Notes under the pieces: model-generated
What the model saw: only the letters and a program-made list of their open reading frames with translations
Told to the model about the DNA's origin: nothing
Databases searched by the model: none
Position numbers and translations under genes: made by a program
In this document: positions 23,965 through 32,453 of the stretch, piece by piece
Layout of the letters: each line of letters starts with the position of its first letter
Numbering within the stretch: position 1 is the first letter of the stretch
Assembly (NCBI RefSeq): GCF_029674545.1
Contig: NZ_CP121354.1
Coordinates: 3,047,001 to 3,111,000, forward strand
Direction of reading: 5' to 3'
Length of the DNA: 64,000 bases
Origin: Mesorhizobium sp. WSM4904
GTDB taxonomy: Bacteria > Pseudomonadota > Alphaproteobacteria > Rhizobiales > Rhizobiaceae

Positions 23965-24473
23965 GCGGTCGGCCGTTCGACAGAGCGTTGCTCGGCATCC
24001 TTGCTGGTGTCGCGGCGACCATGGCGATGACTGCGACGATGAGACGGCTGCACGCGATTTTGCCTGACGACGAGCGCTATCCGCTTCCACCTCGTGAACT
24101 TGTCGACAACTCCGTCGTGGCCGCTGACGAGGATGGCCTGCGGTCGAAGACATTGCTCGCGCATTTCGGATTCGGCGGTTTCACGGGCGCTTTATTCGCC
24201 CTGCTGCCTGCCATTCGAGGGGATGGGGTAGTCTATGGCCTTGGCGTGTGGGCGCTGAGCTACTTTGGCTGGATTCCGGCCGCCCGCATTCTGGCGCCTG
24301 CGCATCGCCATGCGTTCAGAAGAAACTCGCTGATGATAGCAGCTCATATCGTCTGGGGTCTGACGCTTTCAAAGTCATTGAAGGAAATGGAAAGCGCGGC
24401 TGACGAAGCGTTCGCGTCATCTGGCAAGCGGCCTATGAGGCCTAAGGAGAAGGCAGAGAGGAGGCGTGGGTGA
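23961..24473 (+). CDS. Membrane protein, DUF1440/YagU-like
   Basis: 170 residues from tandem GTG codons at 23958/23961, behind an AGGAAAGG ribosome site and overlapping the GFA stop. Three or four membrane segments are visible (LLGILAGVAATMAMTATM, HFGFGGFTGALFALLPAI, GDGVVYGLGVWALSYFGWIPAA and SLMIAAHIVWGLTL). The layout resembles the DUF1440 (YagU) inner-membrane family, which has been tied to acid resistance in E. coli. The assignment is by pattern only. The C-terminal tail is very basic (KRPMRPKEKAERRRG). Confidence 0.72.
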   Translation: MSGRPFDRALLGILAGVAATMAMTATMRRLHAILPDDERYPLPPRELVDNSVVAADEDGLRSKTLLAHFGFGGFTGALFALLPAIRGDGVVYGLGVWALSYFGWIPAARILAPAHRHAFRRNSLMIAAHIVWGLTLSKSLKEMESAADEAFASSGKRPMRPKEKAERRRG

Positions 24474-24552
24474 ACCGTCAATGCCTTCAATCATTCTGGA
24501 GCGGCATCATCACCCATTCAAGCGCGGGATCACGTCCGACGGCAACCCGGAG

Positions 24553-25836
24553 ATGAGAGTTCTCGTCACAGGGTCTGGCGGCTTGATCGGCACGGCAATT
24601 TGCGCACGACTGATTTCCGAGGGATGCGAAGTTGTCCGGGTATCGCGACGAGAACCGGACCGAGCCGACGGAGACGGAAGGGTCGTCATCGATATGGCGA
24701 AGGCCTTGGCCCCCGAGGATTGGAACCATGCTCTTCAAGGTATCGATGCGGTAGTGAATTGTGCCGGCGTCCTGCAGGACAGCGCCCTCGATCATATGGC
24801 GGAGGTTCACGCCTCGGGCGCGGCGGCGCTGTTTCGCGCCTGCGCGCGAGCAGGCGTGCGCCGGATTATCCACTTTTCCGCTATCGGTGTCGATCGGGAG
24901 CAGCCGTCAGCCTTTTCCGCCAGCAAGCTGGTCGGAGATGAGGCGCTTATGGCGCTTGACCTGGATTGGATCATCCTGCGGCCTTCTGTCGTTCTGGGGC
25001 AACCGGTGTTCGGTGCAAGCGCCCTCATTCGCGGGCTTGCCGCTCTGCCCGTTCTCCCATTGATGCCGGACACCGGCCGGCTCCAGGTGGTCCAACTCGG
25101 CGATGTCGTGGAAACGGTGATCTTTTTCCTGAGCGCCGACAGCCCGTCCCGTGTTGCTGTCGAACTGGCGGGGCCGGATGCATTCACCATGGAGGAGTTG
25201 ATCGCGCACTACCGCAAATGGTTCGGATGGACAACGGCACGCGTGTTTGCTCTCCCGCACTGGGCGGCGCGTCTCCTCTATCGCCTCGGCGATGCGGCAA
25301 GCATTTTGGAGTGGCGCCCGCCTGTGCGAACCAACGCTGCCCGTGAAATCACCCGAGGTGCGATCGGTGATCCAGAGCCATGGAAGACAGCCACAGGCAT
25401 TGAGCCTCAAGGACTCGCGGCTGCGCTTGCGGCTAACCCGGCCACAGTGCAGGACAGGTGGTTTGCGGGCCTGTATTTCATCAAGCCGGTGATCTTCACG
25501 GTACTGCCGTTCTTCTGGATCATGACGGGCGTCATTTCCTTGACTACGGGCTGGGCAAGCGGAGTCCAGCTTCTCGTCGGGACTTCGGTCGGCGCGCTGG
25601 CAGCGCCGCTGGTAGTCGCGGGTGCCTTGGCCGACATGATCGTCGGCGCGCTCATTGCGTTTCGCAAGACGGCGCGCACCGGGCTCTTGGGAGCGATCGG
25701 CATATGCATCTTTTACGCATTGGCCGGCACGATCCTGCGACCCGACCTTTGGAACGAGCCGCTGGGGCCGCTGATCAAGATCCTGCCGATCGTCCTACTG
25801 CATCTCGTGGCGCTCGCGGTTCTGGAGGAGCGCTGA
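24553..25836 (+). CDS. SDR-family NAD(P)-binding protein with C-terminal DoxX-like membrane domain
   Basis: 427 residues from the ATG at 24553, where the Rossmann fold starts at once (MRVLVTGSGGLIGTAI). The frame opens back to a GTG at 24466, so 29 more residues are possible; no start has a well-spaced ribosome site. An atypical SDR core (DAVVNCAGVLQDS, FSAIGVDREQ, YxxxK replaced by FSASKLVGDEAL) fills the first 300 residues. Four membrane helices follow, including VIFTVLPFFWIMTGVISL and LVVAGALADMIVGALIAF, the DoxX-like part. Substrate unknown. The next gene starts on its stop codon. Confidence 0.85.
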   Translation: MRVLVTGSGGLIGTAICARLISEGCEVVRVSRREPDRADGDGRVVIDMAKALAPEDWNHALQGIDAVVNCAGVLQDSALDHMAEVHASGAAALFRACARAGVRRIIHFSAIGVDREQPSAFSASKLVGDEALMALDLDWIILRPSVVLGQPVFGASALIRGLAALPVLPLMPDTGRLQVVQLGDVVETVIFFLSADSPSRVAVELAGPDAFTMEELIAHYRKWFGWTTARVFALPHWAARLLYRLGDAASILEWRPPVRTNAAREITRGAIGDPEPWKTATGIEPQGLAAALAANPATVQDRWFAGLYFIKPVIFTVLPFFWIMTGVISLTTGWASGVQLLVGTSVGALAAPLVVAGALADMIVGALIAFRKTARTGLLGAIGICIFYALAGTILRPDLWNEPLGPLIKILPIVLLHLVALAVLEER

Positions 25837-26321
25837 TGCTTTATTTTGTCCTCAAATACATGCATGTGGTCGGCGCGGCCATCCTGCTTGGAACAGGCGC
25901 GGGTATCGCCTTTTTCATGCTGCTCGCGCACCGGACCGGCAATGCCGCAACCGTGGCAGCTGTCGCCCGCATCGTCGTCATTGCGGATTTCCTTTTCACC
26001 GCCACCGCAGTCGTAGCGCAGCCGATCACCGGCGTCGCGCTAGCCTGGCACGTCGGCTATTCGCTCTGGGAAGGCTGGATCGCGCTGTCGATCGTTCTCT
26101 ACATCGTCACCGGCCTTTTTTGGCTCCCGGTGGTGTGGATGCAGATGGAGATGCGCGACCGGGCGTCGGCGGCAGCGCAGGCCGGTCAGCCGCTTCCGCA
26201 CAGCTACCACCAGCTATTCCGGCTCTGGTTCCTCTTCGGCTTTCCGGCCTTCGGCGCCGTCGCCGCGATCTTATGGCTGATGATTACACGCCCAGTCATC
26301 GACTGGTTTGGGGCTAGCTGA
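25836..26321 (+). CDS. DUF2269 family integral membrane protein
   Basis: 161 residues with four transmembrane helices: LKYMHVVGAAILLGTGAGIAF, ARIVVIADFLFTATAVVAQP, ALSIVLYIVTGLFWLPVVWM and FRLWFLFGFPAFGAVAAILW. The MHVVGAAILLGTG opening with its histidine is typical of DUF2269, a family of unknown function often encoded beside SDR-DoxX genes. Translation is coupled to the SDR gene through TGATG. It ends the GFA operon. Confidence 0.87.
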   Translation: MLYFVLKYMHVVGAAILLGTGAGIAFFMLLAHRTGNAATVAAVARIVVIADFLFTATAVVAQPITGVALAWHVGYSLWEGWIALSIVLYIVTGLFWLPVVWMQMEMRDRASAAAQAGQPLPHSYHQLFRLWFLFGFPAFGAVAAILWLMITRPVIDWFGAS

Positions 26322-26496
26322 TGGCGAGCCTGAGTCTCTTCCGGTTTCTCCGATAGACGGGCCAGGCCTCACCCTCGTCCTGGCCTCTCGATCCAGTCCT
26401 GAGCAGGCGTGCGGCCGACATTCCTCGGATTCATCAGTCGGCTTGGATCGAATAGTTCCGCCAGCCGTTAGAGACGGAGCCATCCCGGAGACAGAG

Positions 26497-28074
26497 ATGA
26501 ACGTCAGCGGCGAAACCACCAAATCCCTTTGGATGAAGAATGCGAAATTCCCTCCGGCTCAACGGCTCAAACAAGATGAGCGATGCGACGTCGCTGTGGT
26601 GGGCGCCGGCATCGCTGGTGTCTCCGTGGCTTACGAACTCGCCCTGGCGGGGCGGAAAGTAGTATTGGTAGACCGCGGCCCGCTACTGGGGGGCATGACG
26701 TCTCGCACGACCGCTCACTTGGCGCCGATCTGCGACGACGGGCTGAGCGAACTCGTCAGGGTACGTGGCGAGGAACTAGGACGAGGTTTCCAGGAGAGCC
26801 AAGCGGCTGCCGTCGACCGGATCGAGCAACATGTAAGGGACCTCGGGATAAACTGCGACTTCCGGCGTCTCGACGGTTTTCTCTTTCCGGCGGCGTGGAT
26901 GGACGAAGAGGAAGCCGGAAAGACTTGCGAAGAAGAATACGAGGCGGCCGGCAAGGTTGGTGCCACGGCCGAGCACGGCAAAGGCGTCCCGCTCAAAGGG
27001 CACGAGTCGGCACCTGTCTTGCGCTATCCCAACCAAGCCACCTTCCACCCGCTCAAATATCTCCAGGCGCTTCTGGCCGACTTTGAGAAACGGGGCGGCA
27101 AGGTGTTCGCCGACAGCGCCGTCGTCGAGGTCGAGGAAGGCGAGCAGGGGGGTCGCCTCCGTGTCGAGGGTGGAGGGACGATCATGGCGAAGAGTGCGGT
27201 CTTCGCCACCAACTCCCCCATCAACACCGTCGTCGCGATCCACAGCAAGATGGCGCCCTACCGCACTTACGCCATGGCTTTCGAATTGCCCAAGGGCTCG
27301 CTTCCGGACGCGCTCTATTGGGATATGGATGATCCCTACTACTACGTTCGTCTCCATCCCGGTGCGGCCGAAATCGATTATCTGATAGCGGGCGGAAGAG
27401 ATCACAAATCCGGAGAAGCCGACGATGGGGACGCGCGTTTTGATGCTCTCAAGGCATGGATCCGAGCGCTGGTGCCTGGCTTGGAAGATGAGACGGCACG
27501 ATGGTCGGGCCAGGTTCTCAATACCGTCGACTATTGCGGCTTCATCGGCCGCAGCCCTGGCAGCCACAACGTCTTCATCTCCACCGGAGATTCTGGGCAA
27601 GGCATGACGCACGGCGCATTGGCGGGACTTCTCATCCGCGACTTGATCGTCAAGGGGTCAAGCAAGTGGGAAAGTGTCTATGCTCCCGATCGGATGCCAC
27701 CGGCGGCGCTGGCGAATTACGTCAGCGAGAACCTCAGGGCGGTAAAGAACTTCGCCGAATATTTGCTGCCGGGCGAAATCACGTCGGCCGAAGATCTCAA
27801 ACCTGGCGAAGGCGGCATCCTCCGGGACGGCCTGAGCAAGCTCGCGGTTTGCCGCGACCAAAGCGGGCAAGTCCATATGCGTTCCGCTTCCTGCACGCAT
27901 CTCGGCTGTATCGTCCACTGGAACTCGACCGAACAATGCTGGGACTGCCCATGCCACGGATCGCAGTTCGCACCTGACGGCAGCGTTCTGAACGGGCCGG
28001 CCATTCATGCTTTGCCGGAGAAGGACGCCACTGCAGCCTCGCCTATCACCTTGCGCACCCGGGGCACACAATAG
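26497..28074 (+). CDS. FAD-dependent oxidoreductase with C-terminal Rieske domain
   Basis: 525 residues. After a short leader (TKSLWMKNAKFPPAQRL) comes a DadA-type FAD fold: VAVVGAGIAGVSVAYELALAG near residue 34, TSRTTAHLAPICDDG, and the C-terminal FAD segment NVFISTGDSGQGMTHG. A Rieske [2Fe-2S] domain closes the protein (CTHLGCIVHW and CPCHGSQF, both Cys-His pairs intact). Such fusions are widespread but poorly characterised; they probably oxidise an amine or amino acid and pass electrons through the cluster. GGAG lies 6 nt before the start. Confidence 0.92.
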   Translation: MNVSGETTKSLWMKNAKFPPAQRLKQDERCDVAVVGAGIAGVSVAYELALAGRKVVLVDRGPLLGGMTSRTTAHLAPICDDGLSELVRVRGEELGRGFQESQAAAVDRIEQHVRDLGINCDFRRLDGFLFPAAWMDEEEAGKTCEEEYEAAGKVGATAEHGKGVPLKGHESAPVLRYPNQATFHPLKYLQALLADFEKRGGKVFADSAVVEVEEGEQGGRLRVEGGGTIMAKSAVFATNSPINTVVAIHSKMAPYRTYAMAFELPKGSLPDALYWDMDDPYYYVRLHPGAAEIDYLIAGGRDHKSGEADDGDARFDALKAWIRALVPGLEDETARWSGQVLNTVDYCGFIGRSPGSHNVFISTGDSGQGMTHGALAGLLIRDLIVKGSSKWESVYAPDRMPPAALANYVSENLRAVKNFAEYLLPGEITSAEDLKPGEGGILRDGLSKLAVCRDQSGQVHMRSASCTHLGCIVHWNSTEQCWDCPCHGSQFAPDGSVLNGPAIHALPEKDATAASPITLRTRGTQ

Positions 28075-28134
28075 TCCAAGAGCGGTTCTCCCACTCTTTT
28101 AAGCATGGTGCCCGTATGGTCGACAGCTGTTTCA

Positions 28135-29253
28135 TCAGGCCGCGCGACTGAAACGATCCGCTCTGAAATCATCGAGCAGTGTTTCGCAGCGGCCGGTCGT
28201 GATGAGTTCGGCCATGGCCTCGCCCACGCCCGGGCCGAGCTGGAAGCCGTGTCCGCTGAAGCCGAAGGCGTGGAACAGGCCCGGCGTCGTTGCCGATTGC
28301 CCCATGATCGGCAACATGTCGCGCACATAGCCCTCGCAGCCGGACCAAGTGCGGATGACCGCGACCTTTGCGATTGCCGGCAGAAGCCGCGCGACGGCGC
28401 GCAGCTGCACCGGAAGGCGCATGGGATCGGCCTTCGCACGGCCCGGATCAAGATCCACCGGCACCCTTTCGGCCGCGCCACCGAAGACGATATTGCCACG
28501 CTCGACCTGACGCAAATAGGCGCCATAATGCTTGTCGCGCGTCCAGATGCCGACCACCGGCAGGATTCGGTGCGGCAACGGCTCGGTCACGCCGATCTGC
28601 GGTCCGCGGGCATCGAGCGGAACCTCCTCGCCGAACAGCGCGGCAATGCGCGCGCCCCAAGCGCCTGCGGCATTGAGCAGGCATTCGGCGGCGAATGGAC
28701 CTTTTGAGGTGGCGACAAGGAAACCGGAGTCGGTCCGCTCGATCTTTTCGACCGGGGCTCCCTCGATGATTTCCGCGCCGAGCTTGCGGGCGGCTTCGGC
28801 AAAGGCCGGCGCGATCAGCCGCGGATTGCCGCTGCCGTCCTGCGGCGAGAACGATGCCGCGATCGCGTCGGGACCGAGGCCGGGAAAGCGGGTACGGATC
28901 CCGCGCGGGTCGAGCTCCTCCAACTCGAGCCCCCATGACCGCGCAGCTTGAGCGTAGGCCCGCATGTCGGCGAGGCCGCCATCATCGAAGATCAGCCGGA
29001 TATGACCGGTGGCGCGGAACTCCACGTCGCGTCCAAGCATCTTCTTGGCCTTGCCCCATAGTGTGAGCGAGCGGTGAGCCAGCGGAAGCTGGGACAGATG
29101 ACGCCCCGTGCGCCGGATGTTGCCGAAAGAGGCGACAGTGGCCCCGCTGCCGATCCGGTTGCGCTCGATCAGGGTCACGCTCGCGCCGCGCCTGGCGAGG
29201 AAATAGGCCGAGGCCGTCCCCATCAGCCCGCCGCCCAGCACGATCACATCCAT
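28135..29253 (-). CDS. DadA-type FAD-dependent amino acid/amine oxidoreductase
   Basis: 372 residues from the ATG at 29253 (MDVIVLGGGLMGTASAYFLA). AAGGA lies 8 nt upstream, which favours it over the ATG at 29259. Conserved parts: the dinucleotide motif GGGLMGTASAYFLARRG, GSGATVASFGNIRRTG, the middle LLNAAGAWGARIA and the C-terminal HAFGFSGHGFQLGPGVGE. The family deaminates D-amino acids, glycine, sarcosine or opines. It is transcribed away from the LysR gene at 29369 and is likely its target. Confidence 0.9.
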   Translation of the reverse strand: MDVIVLGGGLMGTASAYFLARRGASVTLIERNRIGSGATVASFGNIRRTGRHLSQLPLAHRSLTLWGKAKKMLGRDVEFRATGHIRLIFDDGGLADMRAYAQAARSWGLELEELDPRGIRTRFPGLGPDAIAASFSPQDGSGNPRLIAPAFAEAARKLGAEIIEGAPVEKIERTDSGFLVATSKGPFAAECLLNAAGAWGARIAALFGEEVPLDARGPQIGVTEPLPHRILPVVGIWTRDKHYGAYLRQVERGNIVFGGAAERVPVDLDPGRAKADPMRLPVQLRAVARLLPAIAKVAVIRTWSGCEGYVRDMLPIMGQSATTPGLFHAFGFSGHGFQLGPGVGEAMAELITTGRCETLLDDFRADRFSRAA

Positions 29254-29342
29254 AGTCATTCCTTGTGCAGAGCGGATGATCCTTGAATATGCCAATCTTG
29301 TCCGCGCGGCGGCATTGCGTCAAAGATGGGTTTGGACAAAAG

Positions 29343-29361
29343 CCATAAGCTTTACCTATGG
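29343..29361 (+). promoter_or_regulatory. LysR-type T-N11-A box between divergent genes
   Basis: CCATA and TATGG form a 5-bp inverted repeat 9 bases apart, containing T-N11-A, the classic LysR recognition core. It lies immediately before the LysR start and 90 bases before the oxidoreductase start, where binding could repress lysR and activate the oxidase. The element is short, so chance is possible. Confidence 0.4.
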
Positions 29362-29368
29362 AGTGGCA

Positions 29369-30274
29369 ATGCGGGCGCGGCAGCTCGAAGTGTTCATCGC
29401 CATCATGCGTGCGGGTACCGTGACCGCAGCGGCGCGGATGCTGAACATTTCCCAGCCTGCGCTCAGCCAAACCCTGCTTCATACGGAGGACGAACTCGGC
29501 TTCACGTTATTCGAGCGGGTGAAGGGCCGGCTTCGCCCGACCCCGGAGGCTTTGGAGATTTTCCCCGATGCCGAGAGGCTGTCGGCAGGGCTCGATGGGC
29601 TGCGCCGCAAGACCACGGATCTCCGCCTCGGTCGCACGGGGCTGGTGCGGGTCGCGGCCTCGCCGCCGCCGGCCATGGCGATACTGCCGTGCGCGTTCAC
29701 CAGGTTTCGGGCGCAGCACCCAGACATATTGCTGCGTTCCCATAGCGCTCCGATCGCCGCGATCGTCGATATGCTGCGCGCAGGTGACGCCAGCCTCGGC
29801 GTAGCCATGGATGACCGCCTGCCTCCCGACATCGAGGCCGAGGTGATCGGGAGCGTGGGCTTCACATGCCTGCTACCCTCCGGCCACGCGTTGCAGGAGA
29901 AGACCGAGTTGACGCTTGCCGACCTCGCCGGGGAAGAGTTAGTCTCCTACCGTGGAAACACGCGTCCCGCCGACGAACTGGCCCATGCGGCCCGCGCGCA
30001 GGGTGTGGCGCTTTCGCCGTCGATCGAGATCGACGCATCCATCTCCGCGATCGGCTTCGTCCAGGCCGGTCTGGGTATCGCCCTCGTCGATGCACTGCTG
30101 CCGTGGCGCCAGTTTGCCGGGCTTGCCGTCAGGCCGCTCGCGGCGGGACCGGAATTTCCGATCGCGCTGCTTACTTCGCGCGCCCGAGCCCTTTCGCTGG
30201 CCGACGAGATGATGCGCGATGAAATCCGTTCGGCCTGTGCCGTTGTCTTGGGCGAGCGAGACTCAATGGCATAA
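29369..30274 (+). CDS. LysR-family transcriptional regulator
   Basis: 301 residues. The winged-helix head (RQLEVFIAIMRAGTVTAAAR, then MLNISQPALSQTLLHTEDELG and FTLFERVKGRLRPT) is standard, followed by the two-lobed effector domain (VRVAASPPPAMAILP, ASLGVAMDDRLPPD, FTCLLPSGHAL, GFVQAGLGIALVDALLPW). GGAG precedes the ATG at 5 nt. It is divergent from the oxidoreductase at 28135 and adjacent to the hydantoinase genes; either may be its target. The effector is unknown, perhaps the transported amino compound. Confidence 0.93.
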   Translation: MRARQLEVFIAIMRAGTVTAAARMLNISQPALSQTLLHTEDELGFTLFERVKGRLRPTPEALEIFPDAERLSAGLDGLRRKTTDLRLGRTGLVRVAASPPPAMAILPCAFTRFRAQHPDILLRSHSAPIAAIVDMLRAGDASLGVAMDDRLPPDIEAEVIGSVGFTCLLPSGHALQEKTELTLADLAGEELVSYRGNTRPADELAHAARAQGVALSPSIEIDASISAIGFVQAGLGIALVDALLPWRQFAGLAVRPLAAGPEFPIALLTSRARALSLADEMMRDEIRSACAVVLGERDSMA

Positions 30275-30364
30275 GCAAGTCTTATATCCTTGCTCATCAT
30301 ACATCTTGGACCCGCACCATCCCGTCGTGCCAGCTTTGCCTGGCAGACAGGAAGGGACGCATCC

Positions 30365-32449
30365 ATGGACAGCGCCATCGCTCGCGCGGCGGACGGAGCA
30401 CAGAAAGGGGCCGACTGGAAGGTCGGCGTCGATATCGGCGGGACATTCATCGATTTCTGCGCGCTGGAGGCAAAATCCGGACGCGTCGCTTCGCTGAAGG
30501 TGCTGACGACGCCGGAGGATCCGGGCGCCGAGCTGATGACCGGTCTCACCTTGCTTGCCGAGCGCGAAAGCTTCGACCCTACCCATATGACGCGCTTCGT
30601 GCACGGCACGACCGTCGGCATCAACACGATCATCCAGCGCAAGGGCGCGCCGCTCGCGCTGTTCACCAATGCCGGCTTCGAGGACGTGATCGAGCTCGCA
30701 CGGCTTCGAATGCCGGACATGTATTCGCTGTTCTGCTCGCGGCCGGACCCGCTGATCTCGCGCGACATGGTGTTCGGCATCCCTGTCCGCATGCGTGCCG
30801 ACGGGACTGAATCCCAGACGCCGGACATGGCGGCTGTAGAGAGAGCGGTCGCAGCGGCGAAAGCAGGCAGGGCGCGAGGCATCATCGTGTCGTTCCTCCA
30901 TTCCTGGCGCAACGCTGCGCAGGAAGCCTCAGTCAAGGCGGCCATTGCTCGCCTGGCACCAGACCTCTTCGCCTTTTCCTCGGCCGAGGTGTGGCCGGTC
31001 ATCCGCGAATATGAGCGCAGCTCGACGGCCATCCTCAACGGCTATGTCCATCCGCGCGTCTCGGGCTATCTGACTGCGCTCGAAGAGCGGCTGAAGGATC
31101 ACGGCGTGCCGGCTCGGCCGATGCTGACGAAGTCGAACGGCGGGCTGATGAATGCCGCCGAAGGCAAGCGCGCCTGCGTGAACATGCTGCTGTCGGGAAC
31201 GGCCTCCGGCGTCATCGGCGCCTCATGGCTGGCTCGCCAGGCCGGCGAGGACAAGGTTCTCACGCTCGACATCGGCGGGACCTCGGCCGACTTCGCGCTC
31301 ATCATCGATGGCGAGGCGCAGTTCGGAACCGGCGAGCTGATCGGCGAATTTCCGCTCCATATCCCATCCGTGTCGGTCAGCTCGATCGGGATCGGCGGCG
31401 GCTCGATCGCCAGTGTCGACGCTCAAGGGGTGTTGCGGGTCGGACCCGAGTCGGCCGGCTCGACGCCTGGACCGGCATGCTACGGCCGCGGCGGCGAGCA
31501 GCCTACGGTGACGGACGCCATGGTGGCGTGTGGGTGGCTCGGTCACAGCGAGATGGCCTATGGCCAGCTTCGGATCGACACCGGCCTGGCGCATCGCGCT
31601 GTCGGCGAGCTTGCCGCCCGGCTCGGCCGTCCGGTCGAGCAGACCGCGCAGGCGATCCTCGACATCGCGGTGTCGGAAATGTTCGTCGAGGTCGAAAAAC
31701 TCGCTTCGCGCGCCGGCGTCGACTTGCGCGAATTCACGCTGATGCCGTTCGGCGGCGGCGGCCCCATGCTCGGCGCCTTTCTTGCCCGCGAGCTCGGGAT
31801 GAAGCGCGTCATGGCGCCGCGCCGCCCCGGCGTGGTGTCGGCGCTGGGCGGGCTGGTGGCTGACCTGCGCGGAGACTTCATCCGCACGATCTTCAGCCCT
31901 CTGTCGGGCGCGTCGCTTCCCACAATCCGCGAGGCCTTCGAGGCGCTTGCGCGCGAGGGCCGCGACTGGCTCGCGGCGCAAGGGCACGATGCGGCCGCGC
32001 AACTCAATCTCTCCTGCGACATGCGCTATGTCGGGCAAAGCTACGAGATCGAGGTCGTCCTTTCGCCGGAATGGCTGGTCGATGGTAACGCGGAGGCCGT
32101 CAAGCATGCGTTCCACCGCACCCACGAGCAGCTCTACGATTTCCAGGATCCGGAGGGCGAGATCGAGCTTGTGAATGTCCGGCTGTCCGCGGTAGGCGCA
32201 GGCCCTGCACTCTCCTTCCCGGAGAACGACGAGATCGACGTCCCGGCCGTTCCGGCGCGTCGACTTCCCGTCTATACGGGCCTGAGCGTCGAGACCGTTG
32301 ACCTCCACGACCGGCAGACGCTCCTACCCGGCAGCACGTTCCGCGGGCCCGCCGTGGTGGTGCAGGAAGACACGACCTTTGCTATTCCCGCGGGAACGCA
32401 GGCACGGGTCGACCGCCACCTCAACCTTCTGCTGACCTTCGCGGAGTAA
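30365..32449 (+). CDS. hyuA: Hydantoinase/oxoprolinase family protein, A subunit
   Basis: 694 residues of the ATP-dependent N-methylhydantoinase A/5-oxoprolinase family. Two actin-like ATPase halves are seen: VGVDIGGTFIDFCAL near residue 20 and VLTLDIGGTSADFALI near 300. Other family stretches are FVHGTTVGINTIIQRKG, STAILNGYVHPR, TKSNGGLMNA, STPGPACYGRGGEQPTVTDAM and MPFGGGGPMLGAFLARELG. With HyuB it hydrolyses a cyclic amide such as hydantoin, oxoproline or a related ring. Translation of hyuB begins four bases after its stop, so the pair is coupled. Confidence 0.94.
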   Translation: MDSAIARAADGAQKGADWKVGVDIGGTFIDFCALEAKSGRVASLKVLTTPEDPGAELMTGLTLLAERESFDPTHMTRFVHGTTVGINTIIQRKGAPLALFTNAGFEDVIELARLRMPDMYSLFCSRPDPLISRDMVFGIPVRMRADGTESQTPDMAAVERAVAAAKAGRARGIIVSFLHSWRNAAQEASVKAAIARLAPDLFAFSSAEVWPVIREYERSSTAILNGYVHPRVSGYLTALEERLKDHGVPARPMLTKSNGGLMNAAEGKRACVNMLLSGTASGVIGASWLARQAGEDKVLTLDIGGTSADFALIIDGEAQFGTGELIGEFPLHIPSVSVSSIGIGGGSIASVDAQGVLRVGPESAGSTPGPACYGRGGEQPTVTDAMVACGWLGHSEMAYGQLRIDTGLAHRAVGELAARLGRPVEQTAQAILDIAVSEMFVEVEKLASRAGVDLREFTLMPFGGGGPMLGAFLARELGMKRVMAPRRPGVVSALGGLVADLRGDFIRTIFSPLSGASLPTIREAFEALAREGRDWLAAQGHDAAAQLNLSCDMRYVGQSYEIEVVLSPEWLVDGNAEAVKHAFHRTHEQLYDFQDPEGEIELVNVRLSAVGAGPALSFPENDEIDVPAVPARRLPVYTGLSVETVDLHDRQTLLPGSTFRGPAVVVQEDTTFAIPAGTQARVDRHLNLLLTFAE

Positions 32450-32453
32450 CGCC

